DNA of 34,435 nt from Myxococcales bacterium (GCA_025355005.1 JANXLV010000202.1:1-34435), one strand, 5' to 3'; counted from the stretch's first letter, positions 7,398 through 15,243 are shown. Made by a program: numbers and translations. The notes: generated by a model not told the origin, from the letters alone.

Positions 7398-8093
7398 ATG
7401 ACCACCGCCAATTCGTTCGGTAACCCACCGTTCAGGACCGTCCCCATGCATCCGCGGGTCGAGCTGGCGAGCGCTGCGGCTCTGCCCACCGAGTTTGGCA
7501 ACTTCCGGATCCACGTCTTCACGAGCGACAAGGACGACCGCGAACAGGTCGCCATCGTGCACGGCGACGTCTTCGGCGTGGAATCGGTCGCCACGCGGAT
7601 CCACTCGGAGTGCCTCACGGGCGACGTCATGGGCTCGCTTCGCTGCGATTGTCGCAAGCAGCTCGAGCTCGGACTCCGTCAGATCGCGACGATGCCCTGC
7701 GGCCTCCTGCTTTACCTCCGCCAGGAGGGGCGCGGGATCGGCTTGGCGAACAAGGTTCGCGCCTACAAGCTCCAGGAGGAGGGGCTCGACACGGTCGACG
7801 CGAACATCGCCCTCGGGTTCCGCGACGACGAACGAGACTACGGCATCGCGGTGGGGATGCTTCGAACGCTCGGCGTGAGGTCCGTGCGGCTGATGACCAA
7901 CAATCCGGACAAGGTCGCGCAGCTCAGACGCTACGGCCTCCAGGTGACGGAGCGGGTGGCGCACGCGATCCCGCCGGGCGTCCACAACCGCGGCTACCTC
8001 GAGACGAAGGCCAGGCGCTCTGGACACATCATCGAGGTGACGGCGCCTCCTCCGTCGCCGGCGCAACACGAGACGCCGCTCGAGGGGGCATGA
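7398..8093 (+). CDS. ribA: GTP cyclohydrolase II
   Basis: 231-aa GTP cyclohydrolase II, the first step of riboflavin synthesis (GTP to 2,5-diamino-6-ribosylamino-pyrimidinone phosphate, formate and pyrophosphate). The zinc cysteines lie in CLTGDVMGSLRCDCRKQL as C72, C83 and C85, with the same 11 and 2 spacing as in E. coli. LRQEGRGIGLANKVRAYKLQ and RLMTNNPDKV are the nucleotide-binding and catalytic motifs. ATG 7398 is chosen because GGAG at 7388-7391 precedes it; ATG 7386, 7446 and 7317 are alternatives, and 7317 would be leaderless. This stand-alone enzyme lacks the RibB domain. In light-response clusters a GTP cyclohydrolase may feed flavin or pterin chromophores for photolyases; that link is inference. 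It is coupled to the next gene by ATGATGA. Confidence 0.95.
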   Translation: MTTANSFGNPPFRTVPMHPRVELASAAALPTEFGNFRIHVFTSDKDDREQVAIVHGDVFGVESVATRIHSECLTGDVMGSLRCDCRKQLELGLRQIATMPCGLLLYLRQEGRGIGLANKVRAYKLQEEGLDTVDANIALGFRDDERDYGIAVGMLRTLGVRSVRLMTNNPDKVAQLRRYGLQVTERVAHAIPPGVHNRGYLETKARRSGHIIEVTAPPPSPAQHETPLEGA

Positions 8094-8614
8094 TGAGCGC
8101 CGAGGGACGCGACCAGCATGCGGTGGTCCTGGTTGGACACGGTTCGGTCGCTGCTGACGTCCCACGATCTCTCGTCCAACGCCTGCGCGCGCTCGAGGCG
8201 GAACGGCGATCCACGGGCGGCCAGCTGTCTGACGAGGAGCGTGATCTGGACGCTCGGATCCGGCATTGGCCGAGAACACCCGCGACGGATCCCTACAAGG
8301 CTGGGATAGACGCCATTGCCGAGGCGCTCCGGATTCGTGTGGGACACGTCGTCGTCGCGTTCAATGAGTATTGTGCGCCAAGCCTCGAAGATGCGGTCGG
8401 CGCACTTGCGCTCGCCGGAACGACGCGCATCACGATCGTCACGACGATGCTGACGCCTGGCGGGGTACACTCTGAGGTCGAGATTCCGGAGACCGTGCGC
8501 GCTCTTCGGGAGGCGCACCCAGACGTCGTGCTTCGTTACGCGTGGCCGTTCGATCTTGGCGCCGTTGCAACCCTGCTCGCCGACGCGTGTGAGGTGAAGG
8601 CCAGTGGACCATGA
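8093..8614 (+). CDS. CbiX/SirB-like sirohydrochlorin chelatase family protein
   Basis: 173 aa. VVLVGHGS near the N terminus carries the first metal-binding His (H16), and TPGGVHSEVEIPE carries the second (H125), as in CbiX/SirB cobalt or iron chelatases. Between them is an extra segment, about residues 36-75 (SDEERDLDARIRHWPRTP), not found in minimal CbiX. ATG 8093 overlaps the ribA stop (TGA 8091-8093); ATG 8090 is one codon earlier. The usual role is cobalt insertion in early B12 synthesis. Next to a suspected B12-photoreceptor operator this could link cofactor supply to the response, but substrate metal and porphyrin are unproven. Confidence 0.85.
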   Translation: MSAEGRDQHAVVLVGHGSVAADVPRSLVQRLRALEAERRSTGGQLSDEERDLDARIRHWPRTPATDPYKAGIDAIAEALRIRVGHVVVAFNEYCAPSLEDAVGALALAGTTRITIVTTMLTPGGVHSEVEIPETVRALREAHPDVVLRYAWPFDLGAVATLLADACEVKASGP

Positions 8615-8877
8615 GTGATCCCCAGATCCCGGAGCCCCCGAACGCCGAGAAGCCTCTCGTCGTGATCGCGGGGGCGAGCGGATTCGTCGGGCAGGCCCTC
8701 GCCGGGCCACTGTCCCGGCACTTTCGGGTGGTCGGCATGGCGCGAAGCCCGGGGCCAGCCGGGGCGCCTTGGTCCGAATGGAGGCGGCGCGATCTTCTGA
8801 ATCTCCGGGAGGCGGAGGAGGGGCTCGCGGGAGCGAGTGTCTTCATCAACCAGTTCGACGTGCACGCCGATCTCTAA
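8611..8877 (+). pseudogene. Truncated NAD(P)-binding (extended SDR) protein
   Basis: 88 aa. VVIAGASGFVGQALAGPLSR is the Rossmann first strand and glycine motif (GxSGFxG), followed by VVGMARSP and WRRRDLLNLREAEEGLAGA, as in NAD(P)H-binding epimerase-like proteins of 250-480 aa. After residue about 76 the similarity ends (VFINQFDVHADL, stop). ATG 8611 overlaps the cbiX stop by 4 bases, so it was the third gene of the ribA operon. With only one and a half beta-alpha units, a working enzyme is unlikely. Confidence 0.7.
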
Positions 8878-9063
8878 ATTCAAGCCGGTTTGCAATTTTC
8901 AACAACATGTATCATGCACGGGGTGCTTTACATATGTGGAGCGAAATCGAGGCTGACGTGACACGACTGTCGCCGCTGGCCGCCGGTATCCCGCTCGTGC
9001 TGGCGTTCTCGCTCTTCTCGCTGGCATCGCGAACGGCGCCGCGACATCGCTTCGGCGGAAACT
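8878..9063. other. Non-coding junction with an AT-rich start
   Basis: Bases 8878-8935 are clearly AT-richer than the surroundings (TTTGCAATTTTCAACAACAT, then TTTACATATG) and begin right after the truncated gene, marking a probable deletion or insertion junction. A short frame from 8908 has no recognisable similarity or ribosome-binding site. The rest shows nothing I can assign. Confidence 0.4.
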
Positions 9064-9600
9064 TCAGAACGTTCCCACGAGGCAGAGTCGAGGTTGATCC
9101 TTCGTCCCAACGGGGACCAGTGATACCCGCGTCGCAGCTGGCTTCCCGGTGTGGTCGCTCATGGCGGCCATCACTGCGCCGATTCCGATCGCGGTGAGCC
9201 CTGCTGTCTGCATCGCAACATCGGCGTAGAGCAGCGTGGTCTGTTCGTGGTTCGGGCGGCCGCCGCGGAACAGGTAGTCGTCCTTCTGAGCGCCGCTCGT
9301 GGCGAGCATGAGTGGGCCGACCACTGGCGCCAGGAGCACTACGCCTCCGGTGTTGGTCTCGTAAGGCGCCGCGCAGAAGAACCGGCTGTCGCAGGGGATG
9401 TGAGGATGGTCCGCGAATGCGCTGGCGAGCCCGAGAGCCCCGGCCGAGCCATAGCCGGTCGCGAAGAGCGCAGCGCCGCTCCCCACGACCACCGCTGCCG
9501 GCGAGAGCGAACTAGGGGTCGGCACGGGTTCATCCGCATGTGCCGCGGAAGTGACGAAGAGCACGAGGGCGCCGACGGCGAAGGGCACGGCTTTGTACAT
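9064..9600 (-). CDS. Hypothetical secreted/membrane protein
   Basis: 178 aa from ATG 9600 (YKAVPFAVGALVLFVTSAAHA is a signal peptide cleaved before DEPVPTP; ATG 9621 would add seven residues before it). Two further hydrophobic stretches lie at about residues 33-55 (AAVVVGSGAALFATGYGSAG) and 85-105 (GGVVLLAPVVGPLMLATSG), with another near 130-145. Cys pairs occur in IPCDSRFFC. The layout resembles small membrane proteins common in Myxococcota. I do not recognise a family. Confidence 0.65.
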   Translation of the reverse strand: MYKAVPFAVGALVLFVTSAAHADEPVPTPSSLSPAAVVVGSGAALFATGYGSAGALGLASAFADHPHIPCDSRFFCAAPYETNTGGVVLLAPVVGPLMLATSGAQKDDYLFRGGRPNHEQTTLLYADVAMQTAGLTAIGIGAVMAAMSDHTGKPAATRVSLVPVGTKDQPRLCLVGTF

Positions 9601-9910
9601 GGCGGAGCGAACACGCAACAACCGTTCCCACGCGCGACCTGCTCACGCGAAGCCCGGTATACGTCACCCGGCCGCACGGAACATGGAGCTGCCCCGGATG
9701 CTACGCACCGAAAGGGACCTGGGGTGTTGGAGGATCACCACACCTGTGGTGGACCCGAAGCTCCAACTTCGAAGCCCACGCTCAGTGAAACATCTCGCCG
9801 TGGCCGTCGGGGAACAGCTCGCTCATCATGATGCACGTTCCCCTGGATGCGCCGCATGATGACACGCTCCATGGTCACGAAATGGCGTCCTGTGCGGGGC
9901 TCTTGCTATC
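9601..9910. other. Intergenic region, 310 bp
   Basis: Gap between two divergent genes. It holds the nested inverted repeat at 9726-9767. No convincing promoter, RNA gene or conserved frame was seen; overlapping frames here lack recognisable protein character. Confidence 0.5.
9726..9767. repeat. Nested inverted repeat, possible cruciform or small structured RNA
   Basis: The inner perfect stem is CACCACA (9736-9742), loop CC, TGTGGTG (9745-9751). The outer perfect stem is GTTGGAG (9726-9732) with CTCCAAC (9761-9767). The internal loop is asymmetric (3 and 9 bases). There is no U-tract on either strand directly after, so it is not an obvious intrinsic terminator. Confidence 0.55.
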
Positions 9911-11083
9911 ATGTTGGGCATGGCTGACTCGCCTCCGCGCGATCCGAAGAGCGCCGACGGAGCGCCGCCGAATGCCGGTGATGCGCCGCAGCCGACCGGT
10001 GAGCAGGGGGGCGCGCGGGCGCCGATGAGCAGCAACCTGCAATACATGCTCAAGCAGCCGTCGACCCCATGGGTCACGTTCGATCGCGACAGCAAGGTCG
10101 CCAAGGACGAGGGCGGGGGACCGCTGCCGGACCCGCTCGACGCCGGATGGGGCGAGGCGACGGAGGACGTTCTCCCGCTGCGCAGCGCGCCTCCGCCACC
10201 GGTGGCGCGCGCCGCAGAGGGTCCAGCGCCCGTAGCGCCCGTGCCGCCCGCCGACGTCCCGCCGCCACCTCCCCATCTCATGGCCATGGTGGACCAGGTG
10301 TTGTCGCAGTCCCGACCGCCGCCCGCGGATCCCGGTCCCGCGCACGAGCCGCGCCCCGGTCCCGTGTTCACGGCCATGCCGTCGGATGTTGCGCCGCCCG
10401 TCGCCACAGCACCCGTGGTTGCGCCACGCGCGGCTCTGCAAGCGGAACCCGCGCCGCCCGCGAACGTTGCGCCCCTCAACGACGCACCGCGGCCCGCTGA
10501 TCTCGCGCAGCCTGCGCCGTTCGCGGCGCCCGCCATGCATGACGACGCAGACGCCGAGCTCGCGCCGATCCCCACGCGCAGCCCGCTTCTGTTCGTGGCC
10601 ATCGGCGGTGCTCTGATCCTGGTGCTCGGGCTCGCCGCCGTCGGCTTCTTCGTGCTGCGTTCGCCTGCATCGGCCACGACCGCGCCGATACCCGCCGTCT
10701 CGGTCACTCCGATGCCGTCCGCGTCTCCCGTTGCCTCGGTGTCACCACCGCCGGATATCGTCACTGGCCCAGCGACCAGCGCGTCGGTCGCGCACGCCGA
10801 CACAGCGCCCAGCTCGACGCCCGCCGCGCCCTCCGCGTCTTCTGCATCTCCGCCGCCGGTATCGCCGCTCGATCCGAAGACCGGCCTTCCGCGCGCGTCG
10901 TTCCTCACCATCCCGCGCGCGCTCGCGCGTCACTACATCTTCCTGGACGGAAAGCGGATGCTCGGCACCGGCGCGCGCAGCTTCCCCGTGAAGTGCGGCG
11001 AGCACACGCTGGCGATCGACGACCGCAAGGCCGAGCGCGTCATCAACGTCGAGTGCGGCGGCGAGTACATCGTCACCAACTGA
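9911..11083 (+). CDS. Pro/Ala-rich membrane protein with C-terminal PEGA-like domain
   Basis: 390 aa. Residues 1-220 are low-complexity Pro/Ala-rich sequence with no predicted fold. One transmembrane helix follows at about 228-251 (LFVAIGGALILVLGLAAVGF), then a second Pro/Ser/Ala-rich linker and a compact C-terminal domain from about 330 (HYIFLDGKRMLGTGARSFPV, KCGEHTLAI, NVECGGEYIVTN). The C-terminal domain resembles PEGA-type carbohydrate-associated modules and has two Cys that could pair. Orientation is probably N-in, C-out. ATG 9920 is an alternative start. Such architectures are common in myxobacterial regulatory or envelope proteins; function unknown. Confidence 0.75.
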   Translation: MLGMADSPPRDPKSADGAPPNAGDAPQPTGEQGGARAPMSSNLQYMLKQPSTPWVTFDRDSKVAKDEGGGPLPDPLDAGWGEATEDVLPLRSAPPPPVARAAEGPAPVAPVPPADVPPPPPHLMAMVDQVLSQSRPPPADPGPAHEPRPGPVFTAMPSDVAPPVATAPVVAPRAALQAEPAPPANVAPLNDAPRPADLAQPAPFAAPAMHDDADAELAPIPTRSPLLFVAIGGALILVLGLAAVGFFVLRSPASATTAPIPAVSVTPMPSASPVASVSPPPDIVTGPATSASVAHADTAPSSTPAAPSASSASPPPVSPLDPKTGLPRASFLTIPRALARHYIFLDGKRMLGTGARSFPVKCGEHTLAIDDRKAERVINVECGGEYIVTN

Positions 11084-11093
11084 CACGCGAACG

Positions 11094-11380
11094 TCATGGC
11101 GCGCGGACGAAGCGGGGAAAGTACACATCCAGATCATTCGCCACCGTGGTGAGGTCTGCCATGCGATCGCGATCTGCGCGTCCGGTGAGGACAGATCAGT
11201 GCTCGCCGACTGCACGGCCACGCTGTTGCGGATGAACCACGCGTCGGAGCGTGACCGCGCCTTCGATTTCGCGATGAACGAATCTCCGAAGAGCCAGAGC
11301 ACGCGCGACCCGCCGATGTCCACGGAGTACGCGGCGTCGGCGCCGAGCCAGCGGCGATGCCGCGGAGAGTCGCCATGCGC
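11094..11380 (-). pseudogene. DUF5005-like protein with internal deletion and frameshift
   Basis: In one minus-strand frame (about 11380-11160) RRWLGADAAYSVDIGG, VLWLFGDSFIA and AWFIRNSVAVQSA form the N-terminal part of a DUF5005-like propeller protein. At about 11160 the frame changes to ADLTTVANDLDVYFPRFVRA and stops at 11096-11094, a plausible native C terminus. The middle of a protein of perhaps 350 aa is missing. No start codon precedes the N-terminal part in frame. The family name is from recall; the two-piece structure is seen directly. Confidence 0.65.
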
Positions 11381-11404
11381 GCAGCATACCCATAGGATTG
11401 GCCG

Positions 11405-12463
11405 ATGGCATCCTGGGTCCCACTCCGCGCTGCGCGGCTTCGCGCCGCGGTTCGCGACGTAAGAGCAGTCGCCGCGTGCGTACTTCTGCTGATGCTCGCC
11501 GGTTGCGCTCCACCAGACGCTCCTCGCGAGCCGCGACCCGCAGCTCTCGTCGTTGCGGCGGCTCCTCACGCCAAGGGCGTCCTCGCGATCGTCGCGCACC
11601 AGGATGACGATCTCCTGTTCATGAACCCCGCGCTCCTCCACCACATCCGCGAGGGTGGGGCGGTCCGCACGCTGTACCTGACGGCGGGCGACGCGGGGCT
11701 CTTGCGCTGGGACGACGGGTATCTCAGTCTCTCCCCACATGGCGTACTGAAGTATCACTGGCAACTTCGGGAAGAGGGCATTCGCGCCGCCTACGCCGCC
11801 ATGGCGCGCGTCCCCAGCGCGTGGAAGAAGTCGACGTTGATCCTCGGGGGTCAGCCGGTTGTGCTCTTCACGCTCCGCGACGCGCCGCAGATCAGCGTGG
11901 TGTTCCTGAGGCTGCCGGACGGCAACATGGAAGGCGCGGGGTTCGAGGGCACCTGCCGCGCGTCGCTGAAGCGCCTCTGGAGCGGCGATATCAAGGAGAT
12001 TCGCCGCGTCGACGCCGACGTCAATTGCTCGACGTCCGAACCCGATGCGATGCGTCCTCCGTACGATCGCGACGGCCTGGAGCAGCTTCTCGGCGCCGCG
12101 ATGAAGGACGCCGCCGTCAACGAAGTATGGACGCTCGACGCGACGGGACAGAATGGAAGGGACCACTCCGATCACGAGATCACGGCGCGCTTCGCGCAGG
12201 AGTCGCGCCTGCATTTCGCACCGACGTGTCCCGTGCGAATGTTTCGCGGCTACAACATCGAACGCGAGGCCGTGAATCTCTCGCCAGAGGAGCATCACGA
12301 CAAGCAGGAGATCTTCATGACGTACACCCCGTACGACATGTGCAAGTACCCGCGTCCTTCCGAGCCTTCGGGCCGTGCAGACGCGGCCACGTGCGATCAC
12401 GACATGGGTGAGGGCTATTCGAGCTGGGAGTGGCGCCAGTTCGAGGTGCCTCAGGGACGCTGA
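11405..12463 (+). CDS. PIG-L family deacetylase lipoprotein
   Basis: 352 aa. A lipoprotein signal (AACVLLLMLAGC, lipid Cys 34) leads into a PIG-L/LmbE domain. VAHQDDDLLFMNP (residues 63-75) is the family's AHxDD motif, binding zinc and providing the catalytic Asp; DHSDHEIT (about residue 252) provides the later zinc His. LYLTAGDAG is the conserved strand after it. PIG-L enzymes remove N-acetyl groups from GlcNAc-containing substrates; the substrate of this envelope-anchored copy is unknown. The C-terminal about 90 residues (MTYTPYDMCKYP, CDHDMGEGYSSW) extend beyond the core. It is followed by a 74-bp gap to ndh. Confidence 0.9.
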   Translation: MASWVPLRAARLRAAVRDVRAVAACVLLLMLAGCAPPDAPREPRPAALVVAAAPHAKGVLAIVAHQDDDLLFMNPALLHHIREGGAVRTLYLTAGDAGLLRWDDGYLSLSPHGVLKYHWQLREEGIRAAYAAMARVPSAWKKSTLILGGQPVVLFTLRDAPQISVVFLRLPDGNMEGAGFEGTCRASLKRLWSGDIKEIRRVDADVNCSTSEPDAMRPPYDRDGLEQLLGAAMKDAAVNEVWTLDATGQNGRDHSDHEITARFAQESRLHFAPTCPVRMFRGYNIEREAVNLSPEEHHDKQEIFMTYTPYDMCKYPRPSEPSGRADAATCDHDMGEGYSSWEWRQFEVPQGR

Positions 12464-12537
12464 GGGCAGCTCACGAGTCGGCCATCTCGCGAGTATCGCA
12501 TCTTGGCTCGCCGGGCAGCCGGCCCTAAGCTCCCTGC

Positions 12538-13866
12538 ATGGGCAAGTCGGAGGGGGAGCCGCTCGTCGTCATCGTCGGAGGAGGGTTTGGTGGGCTCTCC
12601 GCCGCGCATGCCCTCCGTCGCGCCAAGGTGCGTGTACACCTCATCGATCGCACGAACCACCATGTTTTCCAGCCCCTCCTGTACCAGGTGGCCACGGGGC
12701 AGCTGTCGCCAGCGGACATCGCGAAGCCGATCCGCTCCGTGCTCCGCGATCAGAAGAACGTCACGGTCTCCATGTCGCTGGTGCGTGAGATCGATAAGGA
12801 CAAGCGTGAGGTCGTCACCACGAGTCGGCGCATCAAGTACGACTACCTGATCGTCGCGGGCGGGGCGCGGCACTCGTACTTCGGCAAGGATGAGTGGGAG
12901 CCGTTCGCGCCGGGTCTCAAGAGCCTGGACGACGCGCTCGAGATCCGCCGTCGCGTCCTCACGGCGTTCGAGCAAGCAGAGAAGTACGACGACGAGCCGC
13001 GGCGAAAGAGCGCCATGACGTTCGTCATCGTGGGCGCGGGTCCCACGGGCGTGGAGACGGCGGGCGCGATCGCGGAGCTCGCGCACAACACGTTGAAGTC
13101 GGAGTTCCGTCGCATCGACGCGGATCACACGCGCGTGCTCCTCGTAGAGGCCGGGCCGCGCGTGCTTCCTTCCTACACCGAAGGACTCTCGGAGAGCGCG
13201 AAGAAGCAGCTCGAGGAGCTCGGCGTGGAGGTCCGCCTCCGCACGCGCGTGACGGGCGTCGGTGATCGCTTCGTCGAGCTCGATGGTGAGCGACTGGACG
13301 CGCACACCGTGATCTGGGCGGCCGGCAACGTGGCCTCGCCGCTCGCGAAAGAGCTCGGTGAGACCGATCGCTCTGGACGGCTCCTTGTCGAGCCCGATCT
13401 CACGGTGCCGGGACACCGAGAAATCCAGGCGATCGGCGACATGGTCGCGATCGACGACACGCACAAGAACCCAGTGCCTGGCGTCGCGCCCGCCGCGATG
13501 CAGATGGGTCGCCACGCCGCGAAGAACATCCGTCGACAGCTAGAAGGAAAGGCGCCAGAGCCGTTCCGCTATCTCGACAAGGGCAACCTCGCCACCATCG
13601 GACGGAACGCGGGCATCGCGGACATCAAGGGCCTGCGCTTCGGCGGCTACTTCGCGTGGCTCGCGTGGGCGCTCATCCACCTCTTCTTCCTCGTCGGCTT
13701 CCGCTATCGCGCGATCGTGTTCCTGGAGTGGGCGTGGGCGTACATGTTCTACACGCGTGCCGTGCGGCTCATCTCCGACATCCCGCCGCGCGCTTCTGAT
13801 ATCGTGGCCGAGCAGCGCGACCCCGCGCGAGTGGAGCTCCATGCACCCGAACGAGAAGCTCATTGA
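12538..13866 (+). CDS. ndh: Type II NADH dehydrogenase (NDH-2)
   Basis: 442-aa monotopic FAD enzyme passing electrons from NADH to quinone without pumping protons. The FAD-binding VVIVGGGFGGLSAAHAL is at residues 10-26. HHVFQPLLYQVATGQLSPADIA is the conserved substrate-side segment. The NADH-binding FVIVGAGPTGVETAGAIAEL lies near 162. AAGNVASP and AIGDMVAID follow, and AMQMGRHAAKNI is typical. The C-terminal about 80 residues (YFAWLAWALIHLFFLVGFR, YMFYTRAVRLI) form the membrane anchor. Full length for the family. The last 26 bases overlap the next gene, suggesting coupling. Confidence 0.95.
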   Translation: MGKSEGEPLVVIVGGGFGGLSAAHALRRAKVRVHLIDRTNHHVFQPLLYQVATGQLSPADIAKPIRSVLRDQKNVTVSMSLVREIDKDKREVVTTSRRIKYDYLIVAGGARHSYFGKDEWEPFAPGLKSLDDALEIRRRVLTAFEQAEKYDDEPRRKSAMTFVIVGAGPTGVETAGAIAELAHNTLKSEFRRIDADHTRVLLVEAGPRVLPSYTEGLSESAKKQLEELGVEVRLRTRVTGVGDRFVELDGERLDAHTVIWAAGNVASPLAKELGETDRSGRLLVEPDLTVPGHREIQAIGDMVAIDDTHKNPVPGVAPAAMQMGRHAAKNIRRQLEGKAPEPFRYLDKGNLATIGRNAGIADIKGLRFGGYFAWLAWALIHLFFLVGFRYRAIVFLEWAWAYMFYTRAVRLISDIPPRASDIVAEQRDPARVELHAPEREAH

Positions 13867-14320
13867 GACCTTCTACACGTCCTTTCAGAACTCCGACTCT
13901 GCAGGCATGATCGCCTGCTACCACCCGGATATCGAGTTCTCGGACCCCGTCTTTCCCGACCTCACCGGCAAGCGCGCCCGCGCGATGTGGAGCATGCTCG
14001 GCGAGCGCAAGGCGGATCCGAAGGATCGCTGGTTCTCGGACGTTCACGCGGACGACAAGAAGGGCAGCGCGCACTGGGAGGCGAAGTACAAGTTCCCCGC
14101 CAACGGCCGCCCCGTTCACAACATCATCGACGCCGAGTTCGAGTTCGTGGACGGCAAGATCCGCCGCCACACCGACACGTTCGACTTCTGGCGCTGGTCG
14201 CGGCAGGCGCTCGGTGCGCCAGGGATCTTCCTGGGCTGGGGGCCGCTGAAGGGGCCGCTCCGCAAGCGCCTCGCGAAGCTGCTCGACGACTACATCGAGA
14301 AGCACCCAGACCTCACCTGA
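13841..14320 (+). CDS. NTF2-like (SnoaL-type) family protein
   Basis: 159 aa of the NTF2-like superfamily: HPNEKLIETFYTSFQNSDS, MIACYHPDIEFSDPVFPDL, a strand-rich core with HNIIDAEFEFVDGKIRRHTD and FDFWRWSRQALG. Family members are small hydrolases, isomerases or ligand-binding proteins; no catalytic residue is secure here. Start ATG 13841 lies inside the 3' end of ndh (26-base overlap) in another frame. Its stop TGA abuts the opposing stop of the ferritin-like gene. Confidence 0.88.
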   Translation: MHPNEKLIETFYTSFQNSDSAGMIACYHPDIEFSDPVFPDLTGKRARAMWSMLGERKADPKDRWFSDVHADDKKGSAHWEAKYKFPANGRPVHNIIDAEFEFVDGKIRRHTDTFDFWRWSRQALGAPGIFLGWGPLKGPLRKRLAKLLDDYIEKHPDLT

Positions 14321-15229
14321 TCAGCCGAGCATCGCCAGCAGCGGCGCGATGAGCGTCCGCTGTTCGCTGGTCGCGTCCGCCATGAAGCGCGCCTTCTCGC
14401 TCTCCAGCACGGGGAGCTGCGCGGGGAAGGTGCAGAGGAGCCACTGCGCGGTCTCGTAGGCGAGAGCCGCATGGCGCGCTTCGTCGTCCGCGATACGCGT
14501 GTAGAGTGCACGTAATGACGGGAGCGGCGCAGCAAGCGCGCGCGCGGCCACGTCGTGTGCGGCCAAGGTCTCGCCGATGCATCCGCCGCGGAATACGTCC
14601 GCGAGCAGCGCCGCGGCGAGCGCGTCCGCATCTCCCGCGCCCGGAAAAGGCGATACGGCCTCTGGCAAGAGGCCCGGCGCGACGCGAGCGCCCAGCTGCG
14701 TGGCGAAGGCGAGCGTGTCGCGCGCATGCACTATCTCGTCCGCGAGCGCGCGCTGCGTCTTGTCGACGAGCCACGCCGGCGCGCCCAGCGCGAACAGCTG
14801 ACAGAGCGTCCGTGCGAATGCCGCCACGCTCGCGTGCTCGCTGAGTGCGTCCTCTACGAGCTCGGCGCCAAGCTTTTCGCGCGCCTCCTCTGCCATCGAA
14901 GCGGCGCTCTCGGCCGCACCTGCGGGCGCCTCCGTCCACCATCCGCGGCCCGCGGTCTTTCGCGCCACACGCGCCACGTCATCCACGAGGAGCGGGCGAC
15001 CGCCCGGAAGCGGACTCCCATCGTGGCAGAAGCCTGGGGGCGGGAGCATGTGCGCGCCATCCGTCCGCATCGCGCACCGAAGGCCGGGCCCGCAGTCCGC
15101 ATCCGTCATGCAACCGCCCGAAGTGGAGGGCGTCGGGGTCTGCGGCGGCGGCGCCTCTTCCTTGCAGCCGAAGAGCGGCGACAGCGCGAGGTTGGCCAGG
15201 ATCAGCGCGGCGACGGAGGAGCGTGACAT
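14321..15229 (-). CDS. Lipoprotein with Cys-rich segment and diiron ferritin-like domain
   Basis: 302 aa. A lipoprotein signal (LALSPLFGC, Cys 22) is followed by a Pro-rich stretch and a Cys-rich motif GGCMTDADCGPGLRC with a fourth Cys at 68. A four-helix domain from about 115 has the full diiron ligand pattern: E131, E165-x-x-H168, E220, E250-x-x-H253 (in LSEHAS, ADEIVHA, IGETLA, DDEARHA). This resembles ferritin-like, rubrerythrin-type proteins and would allow oxygen, peroxide or iron chemistry at the outer surface. Physiological role unknown. The gene is convergent with the NTF2-like gene, with stops abutting as TGATCA. Confidence 0.85.
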   Translation of the reverse strand: MSRSSVAALILANLALSPLFGCKEEAPPPQTPTPSTSGGCMTDADCGPGLRCAMRTDGAHMLPPPGFCHDGSPLPGGRPLLVDDVARVARKTAGRGWWTEAPAGAAESAASMAEEAREKLGAELVEDALSEHASVAAFARTLCQLFALGAPAWLVDKTQRALADEIVHARDTLAFATQLGARVAPGLLPEAVSPFPGAGDADALAAALLADVFRGGCIGETLAAHDVAARALAAPLPSLRALYTRIADDEARHAALAYETAQWLLCTFPAQLPVLESEKARFMADATSEQRTLIAPLLAMLG

Positions 15230-15243
15230 CGGTCGATGCTACA

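Noticed and set aside
9726..9767. Intrinsic terminator
   Set aside because: The stems are good but no run of T follows on either strand.
10742..12400. Minus-strand open frame of 552 codons
   Set aside because: Mostly antisense to the PIG-L and PEGA-like genes. Only the short stretch 11160-11380 in this frame has real protein similarity, and that belongs to the DUF5005-like remnant.
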